Of a stretch of DNA of 58,281 nucleotides, positions 44,804 to 54,383 are shown in pieces; position 1 is the stretch's first letter; each line of letters begins with the position of its first letter. The notes beneath the pieces were generated by a model that saw nothing but the letters and a program-made list of their open reading frames with translations, was not told where the DNA came from and searched no databases. This stretch comes from Planctomycetota bacterium. GTDB taxonomy: Bacteria; Planctomycetota; Planctomycetia; Gemmatales; Gemmataceae. Where the stretch lies: assembly GCA_003669555.1 (NCBI GenBank), contig QWOS01000043.1, positions 1-58,281 on the forward strand. Reading direction: 5' to 3'. The position numbers and the translations under genes are program-made.

Positions 44804-46525
44804 TTACTTGAGGGCTGTCCTTCGTACCCCCAGGGCGACGGGGAGCCAATCCACCGTCTGGCGGCGGATTGGCTTGTCAGTGGTGTCGAATTCAAGCACC
44901 CCTTCCGGGGTGGCCACCAGGGTATTACCATCAGGCAGACGCAAGGCCGCCAAGGGAGACGGGGCGGCGATGGAACGCACCTCCATACCCGTGCGATCGT
45001 ATTCAGCCACCCGATTCTCGCCGGCCAATGGAGCCAGAATTCGCCGGCCTGGCAACACCTGCATGCCAATACCCACCACCTGGGGTACTGGTATCCGGAA
45101 GGTCGTCATCGGCTGGCCAGTGGCATCGTGCCAGGAAACCGTGCCATCATCCAGCCAAATGGCAAACCACCCATCGCGGGCCAGACAGGCCGCCGAGACC
45201 ACCCGCCTGCCAAAATGATGGAGGGGTTTTCGCTCCCCCTTTTCCAGCAGCAGCAGCTCGTTCCGGGTGGCCGCCAGAAATCCGCCGCCCGGTCGCGAAT
45301 TCAGGGCTACCAGCCGGCCTTCCACCGTCAGCGAGGGCGGTTTCTCGTCACCAATGGCAAACGGCCAGGTGATAGTGCCTGCCACAGCAGTGGAGCGCGC
45401 CAGCCAGGCCCGCCCTTCGCTATCGAAACCGCAAGCAACCACCTCGCCATCAGTGGCCAGCCGCTCACGGATTCGGCCAGTCCGGTCAACAGCGATCAGC
45501 AGGGTCTCATGCTGATCGCTGTTGAGTTGGGCTGCCAGCACCAGGTCTGCTGGTCGGGCCAGGGGTGGCGGACCGCGTTGGACTCCCGGGTGTTCGAGCC
45601 AGCGGGCCCATCCGGTAGCTGCAGGCTGGCGGGTATCCCCACTCCAGGTGGCTATCGCTTCGCCCTCGTTTGCCCAGGCGAGCAAGCGTGCTTCGGCCAG
45701 GCGACACAGAGGTGCCGGGGCATCCGTCAGGCCGGCGGTCAACTCCCCGGGCGCCGGGGCCTTGCCCCGGTCCATCCGGGCCACCAGCGCTCGCAGGGAA
45801 ACGGCGGGATCCCTGTCGGTCACCAGGCGCGCCAGAAGGTCATCCGCCAACACCACTTTGGCATGCAGCAGGCGCAGGGCCATTTCGCGACGGGCCGGAT
45901 CCGTATCGGTCAAACGATTGCGGGCGGCTTGCAGCCCTTCAGCGGTGGCCAGATCTTCAGTGATTTCGCCGGCCAGCATCTCCTCAACAGTGGCATCGGG
46001 GGCCAGGGGAACCAGGCGCCAAAACAGTTCGCGGGCCGAAGCCTGGTCAGTCTTGGCAGTGCGGTCAGCCTGACGGATTACCTGCACAAGGGCCCGGGCC
46101 ATGGCTTGGGAGGGAGCGGAATCCATCAGGGCATCGAGAGTTGCCCGGGCGGTGAGATCGTTCTCCATACTCCGGGACCGCCGAATGAAACCCAGGGCAG
46201 CGGGGCAGGCATCTTCCAGCCGGGCGCGCCCTTCTTCCCGCCTGGCTGAATCGTCGTCAGCCAGCAACTTCACCTGGGCGGGCCAGGTGCGCTCCAGCTC
46301 AGGCCTGGGCAGAAACTTGTCGAGTTCGCGGCGCATCGCCTCGGTGTCGCCTCCGCGGAGAGCATCCCGCAGGGGGGCCAGTTTTTTTGATTGGGGGTGG
46401 TTGGGGTCGTCGGCTTCGTCCTCATGCCAGGCAACGCTGACAGCGCGGCCATGCCAAGCCTGCCAGGCCAGCGACCCCCACAGGCCCAGCCCCAACAGCA
46501 TCATCAGCCAACCCACCCGGTTCAA
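44804..46525 (-). CDS. Secreted or anchored HEAT-repeat plus beta-propeller protein
   Basis: 573 residues. Seen: one N-terminal hydrophobic segment (VGWLMMLLGLGLWGSLAW), an alpha-helical region of Ala/Arg/Leu repeats consistent with HEAT repeats (about 45-300), then a propeller of blades with short loops, ending with LPDGNTLVATPEGVLEFDTT. No enzymatic motif was seen. It is the second of two adjacent proteins with the same overall design and the same length (the other is at 46577-48298). Their order and shared blade pattern suggest duplication. Function unknown; possibly a scaffold for a secreted complex. Confidence 0.75.
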   Translation of the reverse strand: MNRVGWLMMLLGLGLWGSLAWQAWHGRAVSVAWHEDEADDPNHPQSKKLAPLRDALRGGDTEAMRRELDKFLPRPELERTWPAQVKLLADDDSARREEGRARLEDACPAALGFIRRSRSMENDLTARATLDALMDSAPSQAMARALVQVIRQADRTAKTDQASARELFWRLVPLAPDATVEEMLAGEITEDLATAEGLQAARNRLTDTDPARREMALRLLHAKVVLADDLLARLVTDRDPAVSLRALVARMDRGKAPAPGELTAGLTDAPAPLCRLAEARLLAWANEGEAIATWSGDTRQPAATGWARWLEHPGVQRGPPPLARPADLVLAAQLNSDQHETLLIAVDRTGRIRERLATDGEVVACGFDSEGRAWLARSTAVAGTITWPFAIGDEKPPSLTVEGRLVALNSRPGGGFLAATRNELLLLEKGERKPLHHFGRRVVSAACLARDGWFAIWLDDGTVSWHDATGQPMTTFRIPVPQVVGIGMQVLPGRRILAPLAGENRVAEYDRTGMEVRSIAAPSPLAALRLPDGNTLVATPEGVLEFDTTDKPIRRQTVDWLPVALGVRRTALK

Positions 46526-46576
46526 GCGTTAGACCCCCAGAAAAATGGCAAGACGGTCGGGCTTGCCGTGACCATA

Positions 46577-48298
46577 TTAGTGTCGCAGGGCCCGTGTCAC
46601 CCGGCTGAACTGCGACTGATAATCCCAGACCAGGCGGCCTGCGGCGTCGTATTCCATTGCCCGCTGCTCGGCCATACTGGTCATCATGACATGGCCGTTT
46701 GGCAACCGCTGGGCCATGATGGGCTCGTTTACACGGAAACGCCTCAGATCGTGTCCGCCCATGTCCAGTTCCACCACCATGTCCTGATGCATCATAGGCA
46801 CCAGCACCCGCCCATCGGGCGAGACATCGATCCGCCCGCCCGTGGTGCTTACCAGGACGGGGAAGGTGTCAAGGACCTCGCCGGCTGCATTGAGGCGCAT
46901 GAACTTCTGTCTGAGCGTCACAACGCCCAGGCCGCCATCCGGCAGAGCTGTGGCGCGCATATAGACCTCGCCGGCTGGCCGGTTCCAGTCGCGGATGCGG
47001 TTTCCCTGCCGGTCCACCACAAAGAGGTCGGTGCGGGTGGCGATGAAAATGCGCCCACCGGGAAGTGCCTGCGCAGCAATCGGTGAAGTCACCGGATATT
47101 CCCAAAGTACTTTGCCGGTCCTGGAGCGGATGGTAACCCGGTTGCCCTGGTTTTCAGCCAACAGCACCCGGTTGCCGGGTAGAGGTTCGGCGTCGAGCGG
47201 AAAATCTACCTTGTCGAATCGCCATAGATCTTTATCGTCGCTGCCGAGCATGGCGATCTCACCGGCATCGAGGAAGACTATCAGGGTGCGGTCCAGAAAA
47301 GGCCGGGGCGGAATGTGCACATCGCCTAGTCTTTGGGATGCCTGCTTCCACCAGTTTTCCCAGCCCGAAGTAAACGCCAGACGCTCTGCCGCATCAGGGG
47401 CCCAGGCCATGTCCGGGGTATCATCCCCGCCCAACTGGTGCAGGTGCTCGAGCGCATCCTCACGCAATCCCGCCGGAGCAATAGCCATAAGGCTCACCAG
47501 CGACGCCATCCCCTCGCGACGCCCGGCGCGAACCAAAGACCAGGCGGCCTCCACCCGCACCTGGTCGTCGGCGTCATTCAAGAGATCGACAATGCGATCC
47601 GACCAGTCAGCGTTGCCGCCCAGGGCCGAGGCCGCCAGGGCTCTGCGTGGAGCAGCCGCATCGGCCAGGGCGCTACTCAGGGCCGACACTCCCAAACCTG
47701 CGCTTTCCAAACGGGCCACCTGGGCCCGCAGGCTGTGCCAAAGGCGAGGTTCACTTTCCCGGGCCTGTTCACCCAGTGACAGCAATACCTCGGTCGCCCC
47801 GTTGATGCGCCGCGATTCCAGAGACCTGACCATCGCCCCGATCAGGGCCGGTGACCGGCTCCGGCGCACCGCTTCAGCAGAGGATTTGGCCCGCCTGGCC
47901 ACCTCGGGATCCTCGCTGGATTGGGCCTTTTCCAGAAGAGCCAATGCAGCCAGGCCACCATTGGCCAGCACTGTTTGAGCGTTTTCACGCGTCGCAAAAT
48001 CTTCAGCCCCCAAATCAGTCAGGGCATTGTCGAGGAGTTTTTGATTGCGCGGAGAGACCAGCTCACGGAGGTACGATAAAATGGCGCCAGGATTGTCGGA
48101 AATCCCTAGTGCCGCCAGTTGGCCATCCCCAAGCAACTCGTCTCCGAATGTTGCTGGAGTGGCTGTCAGGGAGTTTCCAGGCGGGATCCAGGCGGCTGGT
48201 GCGCCCGGGGCAAACCAGGCAGAGACCCGGAGCACCCCCATGGCCATCAACCCGAGGACCGCCAGTGCCAGCAATTTCACAGGTTGGCAGCATATCAC
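46577..48298 (-). CDS. Secreted or anchored HEAT-repeat plus beta-propeller protein (tandem relative)
   Basis: 573 residues. Seen: N-terminal hydrophobic segment (LLALAVLGLMAMGVL), a helical-repeat region with repeats like RGREGMASLVSLM and AAWSLVRAGRREG (about 80-310), then a beta-propeller with blades ending in GNRVL, GGRIFI, DGRVLVP and NGHVMM. The closing segment MEYDAAGRLVWDYQSQFSR is a typical last blade. The gap to the next gene is 51 bases, so it probably forms an operon with it. No known family is assigned. The C-terminal blades resemble the stand-alone propeller protein at 25.1 kb. Confidence 0.75.
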   Translation of the reverse strand: MICCQPVKLLALAVLGLMAMGVLRVSAWFAPGAPAAWIPPGNSLTATPATFGDELLGDGQLAALGISDNPGAILSYLRELVSPRNQKLLDNALTDLGAEDFATRENAQTVLANGGLAALALLEKAQSSEDPEVARRAKSSAEAVRRSRSPALIGAMVRSLESRRINGATEVLLSLGEQARESEPRLWHSLRAQVARLESAGLGVSALSSALADAAAPRRALAASALGGNADWSDRIVDLLNDADDQVRVEAAWSLVRAGRREGMASLVSLMAIAPAGLREDALEHLHQLGGDDTPDMAWAPDAAERLAFTSGWENWWKQASQRLGDVHIPPRPFLDRTLIVFLDAGEIAMLGSDDKDLWRFDKVDFPLDAEPLPGNRVLLAENQGNRVTIRSRTGKVLWEYPVTSPIAAQALPGGRIFIATRTDLFVVDRQGNRIRDWNRPAGEVYMRATALPDGGLGVVTLRQKFMRLNAAGEVLDTFPVLVSTTGGRIDVSPDGRVLVPMMHQDMVVELDMGGHDLRRFRVNEPIMAQRLPNGHVMMTSMAEQRAMEYDAAGRLVWDYQSQFSRVTRALRH

Positions 48299-48755
48299 GC
48301 GGAAAGTCTCCCTCAGTCTCCCTTCAGGATAGCCGGAAAATCACCCAACCGCATCAGGAGGGAATTTCCGGAAACATTTTATTGTCAAGTGGCATCCTTC
48401 GGGGGCATCGTCCTGAAGTCAAGCAGGGAAGCCGACTGGTGATATTTCTAGATGCGATTGCGATGCCTTTGATTGGTTAAGATATAGCGGCCGGCTTTTC
48501 AGGGTGATCAGCGGTCGGGCCATGGTTTGGATCCTTTGCCCCAGATATACGCCCCTCAGGAACTGTGCATGATCAGTCTTTCCCGCCCCTGCAGATCGTA
48601 CCAAAACCCCTAAACGCACCTGCTGGGCCTCCGGCTGGTTCCAGTACTTTGCCCTGAACTTCCGGATCCGGAATTGGTGAGCTAGAATGAAGAGTCCCCA
48701 CCAGGGCCAAACCTGGCCATACTCCCTGCCACCTGGCTAAGCGGAAGTTGTTTCA
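48299..48755. other. Spacer between divergent units
   Basis: About 460 bases without a credible gene, between divergent units. A TAGAAT hexamer lies about 70 bases before the DUF1549 start but its -35 is poor. I saw no hairpin with a T-run, no repeat and no RNA gene here. Confidence 0.5.
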
Positions 48756-51443
48756 ATGACAGGCCAAGAATTGATTGCTGTGCTGCTGACGAGTCTCCCA
48801 GGCGTGGGCCCTGATGCGGCATTTTTTGAAAGCCGCATCCGTCCCGTCCTGGTGGAACACTGCCAAAAGTGCCATGGTCCTGGCAAACAGCAGGCCGGCT
48901 TGCGGCTCGACGGACCTACCTGGTTGAAAAAGGGGGCAGATTCCGGCCCTGTGGTGGTTGCTGGCCAACCGGCAAAAAGTAGTCTCCACAAGGTTCTCTC
49001 GCACGATGGCGAAGTGAAAATGCCGCCTAAAGGCAAACTGCCTCAGGCGGTGATTGACGATATCGGGCGCTGGATTCTTGATGGTGCATTATGGCCCGAT
49101 GATGGCAAAGCGATTGCCACAGGCCCACCTTCAGCCGAAACAGCCCGCAAAAGTCATTGGGCTTTTCTGCCCATCCGCGATCACGCTCTCCCGGAGGTTC
49201 GCCAAGCCGGCTGGGTACGCGATTCGCTTGACCGCTTTGTTCTCGCCGGCCTGGAAACCGCCAAAGTGTTTCCGGCCCAGGAGGTGGACCGGGCGAAATA
49301 CATCCGCAGGGTGACCTTCGACCTGATCGGCCTGCCACCCACGCCCGCCGAGATCGATGTCTTTGTGGCCGATAAAACCGCTGGTGGCCATGAACGACTG
49401 GTGGATCGCTTGCTGGCGGACCCCCGTCATGGTGAACGCTGGGCCCGTCACTGGATGGATCTGGCCCGCTATGCCGACACCAAGGGCTATGTTTTCACCG
49501 AAGACCGCAACTACCCCTTTGCCTGGACCTACCGCGACTGGGTGATCCAGGCCCTGAATGCCGACATGCCTTACGATCGTTTTGTGTCGCTGCAACTGGC
49601 AGCTGATGCTCTCCCCGGGGTGAAAGCGCCAGACCTTGCCGCCCTGGGATTCCTCACGCTTGGTCGGCGGTTTTTGAATAACACGCATGATATCATCGAT
49701 GACCGGATCGATGTCACCATGCGCGGCCTGCAAGGGCTCACCGTGGGTTGTGCCCGCTGTCATGACCACAAGTTCGATCCAGTGAGCATTGCCGATTATT
49801 ACTCCTTGTATGGTGTTTTCGCTGGCAGCGGCGAAAACCAGCCCGAGCTGGCCGACCCCACCGATCCGGCGGTGATTGCCCGGAAACAGGGCAACTCCCA
49901 ATTTGAGAAAGAGCTGGCCATTCAAAAGGCCAGGGTCGACGAAGTGCTCGCCGATTTGCGCAAGCAGGTCCCTGACCGTTTGCTCAAGCAGGCACACCTT
50001 TACATGGCCGCTGTGCGCGATCAGAAAGCCGGTGAGCGTGGTGGCAGGGGTTCACCCGGACCGTTTGCCGGCAACCTGCGGCGCCCGGTGGTCGACCGCT
50101 GGAAGACCTACCTGGAAAAGGCTGAAAAGGATGACGATGAATTGTTCGCCACCTGGCGCGCTCTGGGCATGCTGAAGCCTGCGACCTGGAAGGAGGAGGG
50201 CCCGGCTGCCCTGCAAAAACTGGCCCAACGCGCTGATGCCAAAAAGTGGCCCCCCAGCTACCGGGCCCTCATCGCCGGATTACCGGAGAATCAGACCGCC
50301 TTGTTGGAACGCTATGCCAGGTTGTTTGAAAATGCCCTGGCCAAGCCGGCGGAAGCCGGGCACGCCCTGGTCATGGCTGCTTTGGTAGGCAAAGATGCCC
50401 CTCCGGATGTGCCCGCCGACCAGATTGAAAAATTCATCGACCGGGCCGAGCGCAATCGTCTGCAAGAGGCGAAAAAGAAGCTCGATGCGTTTATCGCTTC
50501 GCGGGCAGCCGACCAGCCCCGCGCCATGGCGCTGAAGGAAAATGCCCCGCACAATCCACGGGTGTTCCTGCGTGGCAATCCGGGTAATCCTGGCCCGGAG
50601 GTGAAGCGGGGCTTCCCGGCGGTGATTTCCGATGGCAAGCCGTTCACGCAGGGGACGGGGCGGGCCGAACTGGCCCGGGCGATCAGTTCTCAAAACAATC
50701 CCCTCACCGCCCGGGTGCTGGTCAACCGGCTGTGGATGCTGCATGTGGGCATGCCCCTGGTGCGCACCCCGGGTGACTTTGGCCTGCGTGGCGATGCCCC
50801 CACCCATCCGGGCTTGCTGGATCACCTGGCTTTCGGCCTGATGCGGGATGGATGGTCTCTGAAAAAGTTGCACCGCCGCATCGTTTTGTCGGCAACCTAT
50901 CGCCAGGAATGCGAGAATCCCGTCATCCAGGCTGCTGATCCTGAAAACCTGCTGGTGGGCAGGATGAACCGTCGTCGCCTCGAATACGAGGCTTTGCGCG
51001 ATAGCCTGCTGGCCGTCTCTGGCCGCCTCGATGGGAAAAAAGGCGGCCCGTCGGTGGACCTTCTGGCCAAGCCCTTTTCTGGGCGCCGCAGTGTGTTTGG
51101 CTTTATTGATCGCCAAAACCTGCCGGGCACATTCCGCACCTTTGATCTGGCCAGCCCCGATCTGGCCACGCCGCAGCGGCATGCCACCACAGTACCCCAG
51201 CAGGCGCTGTACCTCTTGAATTCACCCTTTGCCCTGGAAATGGCCCGCGCCCTGGCCAACCGTCCTGATTTGGCTCAGTTGGCCCCATCCGAACGGGTGG
51301 AAGCCATGATTCGCCTTGCCTGGGGTCGCCAGGCCACTCCGGCAGAATTGGGCCAGGCTCTATCCATCTGCCAGGATCCAGAGGGATGGACCGCCCTGGC
51401 TCAGGTGTTGTTCTGCTCGAACGAATTCGCTTTTGTGGATTGA
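48756..51443 (+). CDS. DUF1549/DUF1553 protein with planctomycete-type cytochrome c N-terminus
   Basis: 895-residue protein of a family almost confined to planctomycetes and relatives. Seen: heme-binding CQKCH (C36-C39-H40) of the PSCyt1 domain, a second CARCH (C332-C335-H336) that may bind another heme, the DUF1549 domain (about 145-380) and the DUF1553 domain (about 640-890) with NRLWMLHVGMPLVRTPGDFG and RRLEYEALRDSLLAVSG. Role not established; probably periplasmic electron transfer or polysaccharide use. There is little room for a signal peptide in front of the first domain. It is followed by a DUF1501 gene, the usual partner in this group. Confidence 0.93.
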   Translation: MTGQELIAVLLTSLPGVGPDAAFFESRIRPVLVEHCQKCHGPGKQQAGLRLDGPTWLKKGADSGPVVVAGQPAKSSLHKVLSHDGEVKMPPKGKLPQAVIDDIGRWILDGALWPDDGKAIATGPPSAETARKSHWAFLPIRDHALPEVRQAGWVRDSLDRFVLAGLETAKVFPAQEVDRAKYIRRVTFDLIGLPPTPAEIDVFVADKTAGGHERLVDRLLADPRHGERWARHWMDLARYADTKGYVFTEDRNYPFAWTYRDWVIQALNADMPYDRFVSLQLAADALPGVKAPDLAALGFLTLGRRFLNNTHDIIDDRIDVTMRGLQGLTVGCARCHDHKFDPVSIADYYSLYGVFAGSGENQPELADPTDPAVIARKQGNSQFEKELAIQKARVDEVLADLRKQVPDRLLKQAHLYMAAVRDQKAGERGGRGSPGPFAGNLRRPVVDRWKTYLEKAEKDDDELFATWRALGMLKPATWKEEGPAALQKLAQRADAKKWPPSYRALIAGLPENQTALLERYARLFENALAKPAEAGHALVMAALVGKDAPPDVPADQIEKFIDRAERNRLQEAKKKLDAFIASRAADQPRAMALKENAPHNPRVFLRGNPGNPGPEVKRGFPAVISDGKPFTQGTGRAELARAISSQNNPLTARVLVNRLWMLHVGMPLVRTPGDFGLRGDAPTHPGLLDHLAFGLMRDGWSLKKLHRRIVLSATYRQECENPVIQAADPENLLVGRMNRRRLEYEALRDSLLAVSGRLDGKKGGPSVDLLAKPFSGRRSVFGFIDRQNLPGTFRTFDLASPDLATPQRHATTVPQQALYLLNSPFALEMARALANRPDLAQLAPSERVEAMIRLAWGRQATPAELGQALSICQDPEGWTALAQVLFCSNEFAFVD

Positions 51444-51454
51444 GGTTTGTCATC

Positions 51455-52861
51455 ATGCCCGATCGTCGTGAGATTCTTGCCCGGTCTGCTTTGGGAATTG
51501 GTGGCATGGCGCTTTCTGCGCTGCTGGCCGATGAGGCGCGCTCCAGCCCCGATCGGGCCATCGCTCCCCTGGCACCGCGTTCGCCCCATTTTGCTCCCAA
51601 AGCCAAGCGGGTGATTCACCTTTTCATGAACGGTGGTCCCTCGCATGTCGATACTTTCGATCCCAAGCCGCTGCTCACCAAAAATCACGGCAAGGCGCTG
51701 CCCCGCCCCAACCTGCCGACCGAGCGCAAAACCGGCAGCGCTTTCGCATCGCCCTTCAAATTCAGCAAACATGGCCAGTCGGGACTGGAGATCAGCGAGC
51801 TGTTCCCCTATGTGAGCCGCATGGCCGACCATCTGTGCGTGGTCCGCTCGATGCACGCAGATGTGCCCAATCACGAACCATCACTGCTCTTGCTCAACTG
51901 CGGCGACAGCCGTCTGGTGCGGCCCAGCATGGGCAGTTGGGTGACTTACGGCCTGGGAAGCGAGAACCAGAATCTGCCTGGCTTCATCTCCATGTGCCCG
52001 GGGGGCTACCCCATCCAGGAAACACAAAACTGGCAAAGTGCCTTTTTGCCAGGTGTGTATCAGGGCACCTATGTCGACACCCGCCACACCGAGCTGGAAA
52101 AGCTGATTGAAAATGTGCGCCCAGCGCGGCCCCGCGACAAGCAGCGCCAGCAGCTCGACCTGCTGGCCCGGTTCAATCAGACTCACCAGCAGACCCGTCC
52201 CGCCGACCCCAGGCTGGATGCCCGCATCCAGTCGTTCGAGCTCGCCTACCGCATGCAGTCTGACGCGGAGGATGCCTTCGACATCAATCGCGAGCCGAAA
52301 AACATCCGTGAGCTGTATGGTGCCGGGTTGCAGGGGCGGCAGATGCTGATCGCCCGCCGTCTGCTCGAGCGTGGCGTGCGTTTCGTTCAGGTCTGGCACG
52401 GCGAGGGGCAGCCCTGGGACAACCATGACGATATCGAGGTCAACCATCGCCGTCTGGCCAGGGAATGCGACCAGGCCATTGGTGGTTTATTGTTTGACCT
52501 GAAACAGCGTGGCATGCTGGACGATACCCTGGTGCTATGGGGTGGCGAGTTTGGCCGGACCCCCACGGTGGAGATGCCTACCGCAGGCGCCAACGCCGGC
52601 AAGATCAATGGCCGCGACCACAACCATCACGGCTACTCGGTCTGGCTGGCTGGTGGCGGAGTGAAGGGCGGCCTGGCGTATGGTGCCACCGACGATTTTG
52701 GCTTCCAGGCGGTGGAAAAGAAGGTGCATGTGCATGACCTGCAGGCTACCATGCTGCATCTACTGGGCTTTGACCATGAAAAGCTCACCTACCGCCATGC
52801 AGGCCGTGATTTCCGCCTCACCGATGTCCATGGGCAGGTGGTCAGGGATCTGCTGGCCTGA
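51455..52861 (+). CDS. DUF1501 family protein with Tat-like leader
   Basis: 468 residues, always found next to DUF1549/DUF1553 proteins. Seen: the twin-arginine-like start (DRREILARSALGIGGMALSALLA), then the DUF1501 core with HLFMNGGPSHVDTFDPKP, RSMHADVPNHEPS, LWGGEFGRTPTVE, GRDHNHHGYSVWLAGGGVKGG, histidines typical of an alkaline phosphatase-like fold. A metal-dependent hydrolase or sulfatase-like function is plausible but not proved. The ATG at 51455 follows the previous gene's stop by 11 bases, indicating one operon. Confidence 0.95.
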   Translation: MPDRREILARSALGIGGMALSALLADEARSSPDRAIAPLAPRSPHFAPKAKRVIHLFMNGGPSHVDTFDPKPLLTKNHGKALPRPNLPTERKTGSAFASPFKFSKHGQSGLEISELFPYVSRMADHLCVVRSMHADVPNHEPSLLLLNCGDSRLVRPSMGSWVTYGLGSENQNLPGFISMCPGGYPIQETQNWQSAFLPGVYQGTYVDTRHTELEKLIENVRPARPRDKQRQQLDLLARFNQTHQQTRPADPRLDARIQSFELAYRMQSDAEDAFDINREPKNIRELYGAGLQGRQMLIARRLLERGVRFVQVWHGEGQPWDNHDDIEVNHRRLARECDQAIGGLLFDLKQRGMLDDTLVLWGGEFGRTPTVEMPTAGANAGKINGRDHNHHGYSVWLAGGGVKGGLAYGATDDFGFQAVEKKVHVHDLQATMLHLLGFDHEKLTYRHAGRDFRLTDVHGQVVRDLLA

Positions 52862-52904
52862 TGACAGCGACACCTTGGCCACCCGGGGGAGATCCAGACG
52901 ACAG

Positions 52905-52927
52905 GTTCCAGCCACTGGCGCTGGAAC
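52905..52927 (+). terminator. Hairpin between convergent DUF1501 and RtcB genes
   Basis: 8-bp stem GTTCCAGC/GCTGGAAC (52905-52912 with 52920-52927) with a 7-base loop. There is no adjacent T-run, though six T residues occur about 27 bases further on. It may end transcripts from either side. Confidence 0.4.
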
Positions 52928-52964
52928 TTCGGGGATAATTGTGTGAATCCGGATGTTTTTTGGG

Positions 52965-54368
52965 TTAATCTTCCGCTTTGCTGCCATCGCCGCACATCAG
53001 CACCATGCGCGGGTCGAAGCGGGCGATAGCGGTGACCAGGTCTTTCTGGCTTTCCATCACCTGGTGGATATTCTTGTATACTCCGGGCACCTCATCCGAA
53101 CCCGCCGCCAGCACCTCGATGCCAATATGCGCCAGCTCGCGCCGCACCTTGTTCAGGTTGAAAAGCTGCCTGGCCTGGGTGCGACTCATCAGCCGGCCCG
53201 CGCCGTGCGAGGCGCTGTGGAGGCTGTCGGCATGACCCAGCCCCCGCACCACAAAAGCGGGCGAGCCCATCGATCCGGGAATCACCCCCAACACCCCTTT
53301 CCCTGCCGGGGTAGCGCCCTTGCGGTGGACATAAACCTGCTTGCCGGCATGCTCCTCCAGCCAGCAGAAATTGTGGTGGTTCTCGACCCCGGCCATTGGT
53401 TTTTCGCCCAGGAGCCTTGCCACCACTTTGTGGATCACATCGTGGTTGGCAGCGGCATAATCACCCATCAGGTTCATCGCCGCAAAATATTCCTGCCCAG
53501 CCTCGGTGTCCATGGGCAACCAGGCCAGGCGGCCGACATCCGCATGCTTTCGGGGAAGTTTTGCGCGTGCTATTTCACTGTAGGTGGAGCAAACTGCCGC
53601 GCCGGTGCCACGGCTGCCCGAGTGTGACAACAAGGCCATGTACTGCCGCGCCTCCAGCCCCAGATCGGGCTGTTCCAGGGTCAGTGTGCCCCATTCGACA
53701 AAATGGTTGCCACTACCCGAGGTGCCCAGTTGCCGCCAGGCGACATCATGCTTTTCGCGTGTGATACGGCTCACCCCCCAGTCTTGATCCATCACCGGAT
53801 GGTCCACCCGGTGCTTCTGTTCCTTGCCCACACCAAAGACCGTACCCCCTTGCAGGGCCTGACGGAACCGGTCAGCCTGGCGACTGAAATCAGCGGGAGT
53901 CACATCGTAGACGGTCAGTTTCATGCGGCAGGCGATATCCACCCCTACGGCATAAGGGCAAACCGCATTTTCCAGGGCCAGGACGCCGCCGATGGGCAGG
54001 CCATAGCCCACATGGGCATCGGCCATCAGCGCCGCCCCCACCGCACCCGGCAGGGCGCAAGCCTGGCGCATTTGCTCGTGGCAGGGCGCATCAATTCCGT
54101 CAGGCCCCCAGGTGCGGTAAGCAATCGACTGCCGCACTGCGGTCGGGGCCAGAAGGTCTTCCAGCAGTGCCTCAGCCAGCTTGTTCACAAATGGGTCGCT
54201 GCTGAATCCCGCCGGATTTTTCACGCAGGCACCAATCCGCTCGCGGATGTCGATCCGTTCGGTTTTGGCCACTTCCCGGTTGTGATGGGCCAGGCCCTGC
54301 ACAGCCTGCATGGCGACACCCATCGCCCAGGGGGGGACTCCGGCTTCAGTCAGCTTGCGGGTATTCAT
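52965..54368 (-). CDS. RtcB-family RNA ligase
   Basis: 467-residue GTP- and Mn-dependent ligase that joins RNA ends carrying 2',3'-cyclic phosphate or 3'-phosphate with 5'-hydroxyl, used in RNA repair. Seen: MADAHVGYGLPIGGVLA with metal ligands, the Cys of the GVDIACRM motif (about residue 147; consensus GVDIGCGM), GTSGSGNHFVEW (consensus GT-GGGNHFIE), LSHSGSRGTG, VHRKGATPAGKGVLGVIPGSMG with the expected guanylylated His, and the C-terminal GIEVLAAGSDEVPGVYKNI. The two small changes in the metal and GTP motifs suggest a divergent RtcB paralogue. RtcA is not nearby. Confidence 0.9.
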   Translation of the reverse strand: MNTRKLTEAGVPPWAMGVAMQAVQGLAHHNREVAKTERIDIRERIGACVKNPAGFSSDPFVNKLAEALLEDLLAPTAVRQSIAYRTWGPDGIDAPCHEQMRQACALPGAVGAALMADAHVGYGLPIGGVLALENAVCPYAVGVDIACRMKLTVYDVTPADFSRQADRFRQALQGGTVFGVGKEQKHRVDHPVMDQDWGVSRITREKHDVAWRQLGTSGSGNHFVEWGTLTLEQPDLGLEARQYMALLSHSGSRGTGAAVCSTYSEIARAKLPRKHADVGRLAWLPMDTEAGQEYFAAMNLMGDYAAANHDVIHKVVARLLGEKPMAGVENHHNFCWLEEHAGKQVYVHRKGATPAGKGVLGVIPGSMGSPAFVVRGLGHADSLHSASHGAGRLMSRTQARQLFNLNKVRRELAHIGIEVLAAGSDEVPGVYKNIHQVMESQKDLVTAIARFDPRMVLMCGDGSKAED

Positions 54369-54383
54369 CGGATATCTTCAGGG

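Noticed and set aside
44714-46249. 511-residue plus-strand frame opposite the HEAT/propeller protein
   Set aside because: No recognisable domains, overlaps a consistent minus-strand gene.
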